Shown: one piece after another, positions 56,867-64,000 of the stretch
Numbering within the stretch: the stretch's first letter is position 1
Layout of the letters: every line of letters begins with the position of its first letter
Source: Ciona savignyi
Lineage: Eukaryota; Chordata; Ascidiacea; Phlebobranchia; Cionidae
Direction of reading: 5' to 3'
DNA: 64,000 nt
Assembly (NCBI GenBank): GCA_000149265.1
Contig: CH003412.1
Location: forward strand, 2,835,697 to 2,899,696
The notes under the pieces: generated by a model
What the model saw: the letters and a program-made list of their open reading frames with translations, nothing else
The model's database searches: none
Told to the model about the DNA's origin: nothing
Position numbers and translations under genes: made by a program

Positions 56867-59800
56867 CTATGAAACTTGTCACACTGTCGGACACCATTTC
56901 ATCTTCCATTAATCGATCTGCGTTCTCTCTCCGCGATTTTAATATTCGTTGTCTTCGCGCCCATGAAGCGGCTACTGCATAAAGCACTGCGTCGACTGCT
57001 GTAAATACAACCGGGTGGAGAAATAAGATGAACAAAACGGAGTACAAGTACAAAAGAGTGTCGGCGTTAGGCATAAAAAGGCGTTGGCTGATTGTGTACC
57101 CCACTGCTGCCAACCCAACCAATGCAAATAGACCAGCTAAAGTGTTGGCAGGTGAGCTATCAGGTTCTATTACTGTGCCGGGTGGAGCGTTATCCTCCTC
57201 TTCTTTGTAGTGGTTTATTGCGTCTTCAACCGTTATTCCAGATTTGGTGCGCAGGCAGCAGAAATCTGCATCACTTGTGATCTCGTACCGCTCATTTACT
57301 AGAGCATGGTGTTCAGCACCCCCCTCCGGTGCCTGAACCCAAACAAATTTACGGTCATTCCACTGAGGAGCGATATCATAGATGTGCTTTGGTCGTCTTG
57401 TGAGGTTCATCTCAGAATCTGTTCTAGCTGATTTCGTTACAATCTCTTGGTCAGACTCTTCCTCTGAGAGCGAGTCATATCCATCTACTTTTTTACTCGC
57501 ATTGCTCAATTTAGAGGTTGTTGACTTTTTCATGTCAACTTCTTCTAATTCTCCATGTTCCGACTCGACTGAAGTGGTGTCGTCGCTGCCACTGACAACT
57601 CTTGCAGACACCATTGGTACAGAGGTGTTCGACGGTTTCTTGATGTCAGTAAAGGCAGACTCTCCCCATAACCGCTTAACCACAGTTCTCAACTTGGTGT
57701 TCTCTGATCGAGACTTTAGTGTTATTTGCTCTGGATGCAAAGTGTTCATTTCTTCAACAACTTCATCAGCATACCCACGCCGTTCCGCCATCATCTGCCT
57801 GTTAAACTCTAGCACAGCGGATGCGGGATCAAGGCCTGGCACTGGAGCAGCTTCCTCCACCTCAACAGTTACTTCTTCCTCGATGGGCTCTGGTTTCTTG
57901 GTGAAACAGCAATCCACTTCACTCGAGCACACCGGATCTGCTAATTTCGCTTTCAAACTGCAGTTGCTAATCCCACACTCAGTGATGTGCTTGATAGCTC
58001 GGATCTGCTCACTGGTAAGGTGCATGTTGACCAAACACTCATCGAACAACAGCTTTGGTTGCAGCACAACGGCGCCTGTTGCGAATTCCAAATTCCCGGG
58101 CCCCATGAGGTGTGAAAAATCATCTTTATCGTCAACTCTCGCCCATTTGTTTCCACCGCCTGCTTCGCGGACTAACACCCGCATGAAAAAGCCTAAAATA
58201 GCGCCACCTAGGGACGCAAGAACGGCAGACTGCGCGACCTCATTCGCAGTGTAGGTAGGAGTAGTGATCGATCCGCTTCGCACATGAGCCAACAACGCAA
58301 CGTTGTACAACTGGTAGTGACTGATTCCAAGCGCACAGCCGAATGATGCCCAATGGACGAGGCATCTTTGAACAGAAGTAAACGACGACCCCAGATGTCT
58401 GCAATTAACGTAATTGTTAGTCAGTGAGAGTGGGTTATTTTCAAAACGAGCCGTTACCCTTTAGCTCGACATATTTTAGTTAGTCGTGATCTAGTGTTCT
58501 TAATTGAAAGCAGATTGTAGTTCAAACTTTTTAAGCATAATATGCCGAAGAAAAAAGTGTTTCATACTAAACTATAAACCTAATCCGCGCAAAATAAACG
58601 TGGAAGGCCGCACTGATGTTTAGGGAAGATTGTAATTTCTACGAACACTTCACGCGCTCTTTTAAACAACACAACGCGCAGAAATGTTGCAATATATCGC
58701 AGCACACCGGTTCTAGAGGGTAATATCCTTGGCAAAAGCACCTGGTGGTTATTGCACGAACCCAGATAATTAATTGACTAAAACAAGGTAATATTTTCAA
58801 CATATGCAAGACGCTGCAATGGCCCCTGTAACGGGACTGCGGGCCCGGGCATGTTTTTAAAACATACTTTGTCATTTATTTTATACATATAACGAAAATA
58901 AATGGCTACTTTGTGACGATAAATATATATATGTGTGGTAGGCCTGCTGGGTATATGTCTAACGCCGAGGCAGCACGCATTTATTGGCGAAATCGTTTTT
59001 TTTAAGTTCCACCAATTGGATTCCCCAAAACCCGCATTAGACTACGTACCCGGTTTCGGGCGGTGTCGATCTATTACAGTGTGATGCGTTTATAATTTTT
59101 TAGTTTAGCCTAATCGACAAGTGGCTTTTTTAAAAAACGAAAAAGCCATGCCAGTTATAGACAATGTCGTCCTATTCGACCGGATTAATGTAAGTAGTCT
59201 TTCTTGGGATATCAAGATAATCTATCTCACCCATCCCATTTTTACCAAACAAGAAAACTTAACACTAGCCTGTACCTGTGCCACGTATAAGCCCACGCGT
59301 AGTTCTGTAGAAATACTTTTGTGAGGTACTCTCTTGTGCTGAGAGCGCCAATGATATGAGCTCGTATCTTGTAAGGCTTCATGTCGCCTCGTAACCACGC
59401 ACCTACTTTGCTCTTCCAACACTTGTGGTTCTCAAGACACATCACTCGAATGCTCCTGAGAAACCTGGTGGTATTGCCTCGGTTAAATACCATTGCATGT
59501 GTGGCGGTTTCCGCCAATTACCGCCTATAGTAAATGTCAACCACCATACTTGTAAAATAAAGATGGGTAATAACAAATTAAATTGCTCTCTATGGGCGGA
59601 CGTAACTGGCGTGTGGTACCCACATATCTACCTTGCTAGAAGGTATTTAAATATTTGTTTGCTGTGGTACAATAGTTGTTATTACCCAATGTTGGTACGG
59701 TTGAAAGAGACATATGTTAGGCTTTTCTCGTTTTGCTGTGCAATTTTCTAATAGATGAGCAGAGATTCGTGATATGAAGCTGTTGATTATGCATTACCTA

Positions 59801-60955
59801 TAGCTGTTTTATTGAAAAAAATGCCCGGAACCTTGAATGTGAACATTTGTGGTATTCAGTTCAGTTAGTACTTAACCCATTTTTAGTTAACAAATAAGAA
59901 ATTAGTATACAAATTTGTATATTTCTAATTTAACCTACCAAGGGGGACTGTCTCCTTTTCTGTCGGTTAGAACTTCGAAATACTCGATGCCACCCAAGTA
60001 ATGCGGTAGCGCAATAATGAAAATATCCTTGTTTTGGCTTCCAAATAGTTTTCTCCCCCTGTCCATTCGCTGCCAATTGACGCAGAGCAATGAAAACGCG
60101 GGAGAATTCGTGTATTTTCCACACATTCGCAGAAATACTCTCGCACTGGTGCCACCTGCCGGACTTTGTCCAGTTTCCAGTAGTACCGCATAGAGGCGGA
60201 ATCCGCCAGGCGGTCGAATCGGTATAAAAAGGGGCTGACGCTGCAACGACATTACATAGGCCTACTATGAAATAAGCAGTTTTCATATATACATTATTTT
60301 ACTTAAGTTTGACAGAACCCTCGTGTTCACAGTCAAATTTCTGAAACCATTACGGTGAGTATCTATTTAAAATAGTCTCCAGCCTATTTACGTTCACTGC
60401 AAAAGTTGAGAATGGTAGATGATGCTTTTTGCGTTGCGTGCAAGTCGTCAATTTCGAAGGGGGGGGGTACTTATTTGTACAGCTATGAATTTCATTTCAA
60501 ATACAAGAAAATTGACGAAATCATGAATAAAGCACGTTCTGTTTAAGTCTCTCCAGACTTACACTGTGTAGACTGTAAATATTATTTACCACCGGGTAGG
60601 AGCAATGTAATCTATAAGTAAAGTAACACAGCACACTCCACGCCCGCAGTGGCGTTGCCGTAGATACTAATGTATGTTGGCAACGTAACACGAATTTCAG
60701 TTAGAATGACACTTCAGATTTATTACGTTAAGTTCTTATCACGACAGGATGTTAACACCTTGGTTATCTTACCTCGCATTCCGCCTTTTGGTCCTTGACC
60801 CAAGCTATAAAAAGACTAATGACAAAAATCATACACACGTCAAAGAGTGTGAAAATAGTGACCAACTGGCCAGCTAAAGTCGTTGTCTTTAAATCTTCTT
60901 GATTAAATTTAATGCGCGATGATATATTCCGAAAACTTAAACTTCTAAACTCCAT
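56862..60955 (-). CDS. Polycystin-1-like protein ending before the channel domain
   Basis: Exons on the minus strand: 60955-60773, 60240-59939, 59464-59276, 58398-56862. Phases 0, 2 and 2 agree, giving 736 residues. TM1 is at about 31-53. A PLAT/LH2 domain runs from about 72 to 185 (FRLYAVLLETG..AGGTSARVFLRMCG, DIFIIALPHYLG, PPWFLRSIRV), the same position as in PKD1, between TM1 and TM2. The pre-TM2 motif SSFTSVQRC corresponds to the R-SxFTRxQR of polycystins. TM2 is at about 236-259 and TM3 at about 276-300, followed by a cytosolic loop of some 340 residues. TM4 (about 643-666) and TM5 (about 673-704, ending in the VDAVLYAVAASWARRQ equivalent of PKD1 LEALYFSLVAKR) are followed by 32 residues and a stop. 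The PKD2-like TM6-TM11 block is missing, and no such exon is seen downstream. The first exon may continue from further upstream, as its frame is open to a splice acceptor at 60966-60965. Confidence 0.83.
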
Positions 60956-63911
60956 ATTTTGGTTCTAAAATAAAATTTGTGTTTGTACGGCTTTTCAATT
61001 TTATGTTGTCAGTGGCAGTAGTTCCACACAGCGCTGTGTGACGTCATATAACAAGTTTCTTTGATGATCAGAATATTTGGTGAACGAATTTTATGTTACC
61101 TAGTTTATCTTTATACTAAACACTACCGAACTGGTTATTTATAACTGTATAAACGGAAATGTTTTGTTCTAAGATGTGTAAATATTTGTGGACTTAGTTA
61201 TTTATTTATTGCTAATTATTAACTGGTATTAATGGTCTATGATAGGGTTATAAATTATATAACACAGTTATGATATATAATGTGGTTAAAGATTATATTA
61301 CAGCTCATTACTAGCGTACAAGCCGCGTAATAAATTTGCGTTGTTTGGTACAAAATATTTTTTTCTTAAAGATCATAATAAAGATCACAACGAGTCATAT
61401 TGACAATTCATTATATCAATAAGAACCTGGTGCTCTTTGCTATAATTTATTAAAATAATCTAAAAAAAACACTGCTCTTATCTTTTTGCGTTCATTGCAT
61501 TTTTATGATAAAATGTTCTTTTCATAACGCAGAAAATCAACGAAAAAACACACATCAAAATTTGGCGAATAATTATTCGAGCGCAATTGCGATTTATGCA
61601 CCTGGGCTATCGTCAAAATGATAAAAAAAAATTCTAAACCGCCATCCCACGAAAGCATACTTTAAGTTTTTAAATACTGTGTGTTTGGTTTGTAAATACT
61701 GTGTGTAAAAGGTCCGACCGGTCAATATCGGTGTAAATATTTTGTTTATCATGAAAGGAAAACACAGGAGGGTCGATTCATATAAATGTATTCTGCTTCG
61801 TGAAAAGACAATTCTTTTCACGCCTTTGTTACAATAAGCGTGTGGTTGATGTAATGTGATTACACTGAGCAATGGCCAACTGCAATCTTGCGAATTCGTT
61901 CGCTTGGACCTTATTAAAAACAAATAATTATATTCATGTAACGTCAACGTTGGCATAATGATAATTACGTATTTCCATAGGAATTTTCCTACGACGTCAT
62001 AGATGATATAATGCCATTCATGAATGACTTCACAAAAATCATTCGTTTTTCCTAGTGGAGAGTTTGATTTGTAAAGGAACACCATTCATCTGCTCTGTAC
62101 GTGGTAATATATAGGGTCAGCTTGATTTGGATTTTATCGAGCGAGCTGCACTATTCCAGGTAACGTCATGGCAGATATGCGATACGGATCACTAAAACGC
62201 AACATGTCTTTCATAGCGGGCGAATAAATTATTTAACACAAAAAGAATGTAAAAATAAATGTCGGCAATAAAAATGACATAATTTGGAGAAAAAATCGCT
62301 TAAATTTAGCCGATTTTTAGAAATTTTACTAGTTCCTTTGGGCGGTTGTTAAATAATCATCCGACCTCTGGCGCAAATTTTTCTTTCCTTGGTATCAGCA
62401 TATTGTATCCAGACTGTTCCGTGGTAGCGACCCTGTTGTGGATTTAAACATAATTGGGAGCCAATTTTTAGTTATAAAGTAGTATTTTTGAAAAAAACGA
62501 AAAAGTGTATGGTTTGCACAAATATCTTGGTTATTTGCACACTTGTGGTACAACATTTATTAATAAAGTTAAGCTTGACTTACTTTTGGTGCAAATTTCG
62601 GCAACACAACCTCTCGTCTGTAATGTCGGAAACCTGTTTGCATAACCTTATTAAACGCCTTAAAACATTAACAACATTGATATTACTGTTTGTTTAATCG
62701 ATATGCACAGTCATAGTGACATGCCCAACCTTTGGTAAATAATTCAGGATAATTCAGTTTTTTACTATTTATTTGCCTATTTTAAGTTTTAATAGTTTCG
62801 AATGATTTAATGGGATATAAGCTTCTTGCATATATATCTAAATCGGTAGCTTACTTACAAAACAACCTAAATATATATACCGTAAATAAGAAATGTAGCC
62901 CATGAACACATGATTTTATAAATGATCAAGTAATGCAAATATTAAGTAATATGACTAAATACATCATAATCAAGACATATTGACATTGTTTTACAGGTTA
63001 AGCCCTGGACAACGTTCTCCAGGTCGCCGTGCTATATTTCGTAAATAACGTTGATATAATCGATAAGTTTTATTTGCTCAGACCGAGACAACCCCGAAAG
63101 GACGCTGATATGAGCGAGGATGCCATGAAAAAATAGGCCACGATACTTATGACTTTCGTAAATCGTGAACCATATTTTACATTTATTACATGTGTCTTTT
63201 GATTCCGAAAAAAAACTCAAATTGTTTTACTCCAATATTTTCCATAATTTTTTTTGCGTAATGGTCGTGACGAGTATAATTTGTGGACCCATTATTGTCA
63301 AGAAATATTTGACCAACCAGAAGTTACAATGGGGTTAATGTGCGAAGGCATATTACTTTTTAAAATCCAAGGGAAATTTACGACAAAAACAAAGTATAAA
63401 AAGAAACCCGTTTTCGTCATTTCGGTTCCAATATTATATGAAAGCCGATATCTCTGAAAGGAGCTATGTACTCTAAATTTTAAATGAAGTCTTATGGACA
63501 TACAGTAAAAGGAACAAGGTCAACTTTTTGGCCTCCAAATAACTCATATTACCACGGGTAATCCCTTCTTTAATAAAAAACAATTAATAACAATACACTA
63601 TTATCACGCCTATAAATTAACTGGTTATACTTAATTAATTCACATTTTTGCAATTTATGCTTTTATTAAATTAGTTCGCAAACTGATTTTTTTTAAATCG
63701 CAGGAGCTTATATCTTGATTGCTTTTTTGCGCGAAAGACGATAAACTATATGTAAGGTGGTGGCTTTAGTAAGTTTTTGTGTTTTACTCTTTTACCTTTG
63801 CGTTCACCGTCGTAGTAAATGCTAATTGAAAGCAGTCGAATCAAAAGCAGCTTATATTCATGGTATTCAATGCAATAAGACAATACTTTTTTTTATTTTT
63901 CAAGCAGTCAC
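60956..63911. other. Upstream region of the polycystin-like gene, mostly featureless
   Basis: AT-rich, about 3 kb. An acceptor ttttattttag lies at 60966-60965 (-). Around 62997-63135 (+) two short splice-bounded open stretches could be exons, but the intron between them would be only 41 bases. A 163-codon minus-strand open frame at 61594-62085 has no coding character that I can see. TGACGTCA occurs at 61039. Confidence 0.45.
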
Positions 63912-64000
63912 CTTTTTCGATGGGGCAGCCTATGAGTTCCTCGTCAATTGAACACAATTCCAACGTTTGATTCAACGCTGCTGCTTTGCCGAACATCGCC
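63912..64000 (-). CDS. Partial coding exon at the window edge, unknown protein
   Basis: On the minus strand an open frame enters from the right edge and ends at a donor AAAAAG|gtgact (gt at 63911-63910). It encodes about 29 residues, including NQTLELCSIDEELIGCPIEK, with two cysteines and one N-glycosylation sequon, so it may be extracellular. The base composition is richer in G+C than its surroundings. It ends in phase 1. It could be an upstream exon of the polycystin-like gene, but no exon was found that would bridge the phase difference. Confidence 0.5.

Noticed and set aside
57382-58254. 290-codon plus-strand open frame
   Set aside because: It is the antisense shadow of the large polycystin-like exon, whose protein has family similarity and matching splice phases; the plus frame reads as a Ser-rich product without recognisable features.
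59930-60286. 118-codon minus-strand frame starting MKTAYFIVGLCN with an apparent signal peptide
   Set aside because: Overlaps the PLAT exon in another frame; the in-phase frame has clear PLAT similarity and splice sites, so the apparent signal peptide is chance.
61594-62085. 163-codon minus-strand open frame
   Set aside because: AT-rich random composition, no splice context joining it to neighbouring exons, no recognisable domain.

Overview
The window looks like nuclear DNA of a tunicate, most probably an ascidian of the genus Ciona. The genes are animal genes with many introns (GT-AG, AT-rich) and no bacterial-type operons. The proteins are closest to chordate families (tropomyosin, rhophilin, MMS19, NUDT9, polycystin-1). 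The tropomyosin promoter carries the CRE / E-box / T-box combination known from Ciona muscle genes, and several start codons sit just behind a splice acceptor, as expected for spliced-leader trans-splicing. Species is inferred; no alignment was run. Exon structures were built by hand from splice sites, reading phase and remembered family similarity.

Layout. 1-2.9 kb: a tropomyosin gene (+) with promoter and eight coding exons. 4.3-22.1 kb: a rhophilin gene (+; HR1, BRO1 and PDZ domains) in 15 exons whose introns hold several repeats. 23.1-30.7 kb: MMS19 (-), convergent with rhophilin. One of its introns holds a TTAA-flanked DNA transposon, a second nearly identical partial copy, a 100-N assembly gap and a ~31-bp tandem array. 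30.8-33.7 kb: repeat-rich intergenic DNA (SINE-like copy, foldback tandem repeat, hAT-type MITE with intact target duplication). 33.7-34.8 kb: an intronless 7TM protein (-). 36.0-37.1 kb: a small secreted TSP1 protein with a basic tail (-). 40.2-41.1 kb: NUDT9 ADP-ribose hydrolase (+). 42.8-53.9 kb: a nine-finger C2H2 protein spread over 17 exons (+). 54.4-56.4 kb: two mitochondrial ribosomal proteins, bL36m (-) and uL11m (+). 56.9-61.0 kb: a polycystin-1-like membrane protein (-) with TM1-PLAT-TM2-TM5 that stops before the channel-like TM6-TM11 block. 63.9-64.0 kb: the edge of another minus-strand coding exon.

The genes do not form one pathway; this is ordinary mixed animal gene order. The best candidates for something undescribed are the pore-less polycystin-like gene, the R-spondin-like TSP1-only secreted protein, the one-heptad-short tropomyosin and the C-terminally extended bL36m. 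Also notable are an excess of the palindromic octamer TGACGTCA and two hAT MITE copies with perfect 8-bp target duplications.
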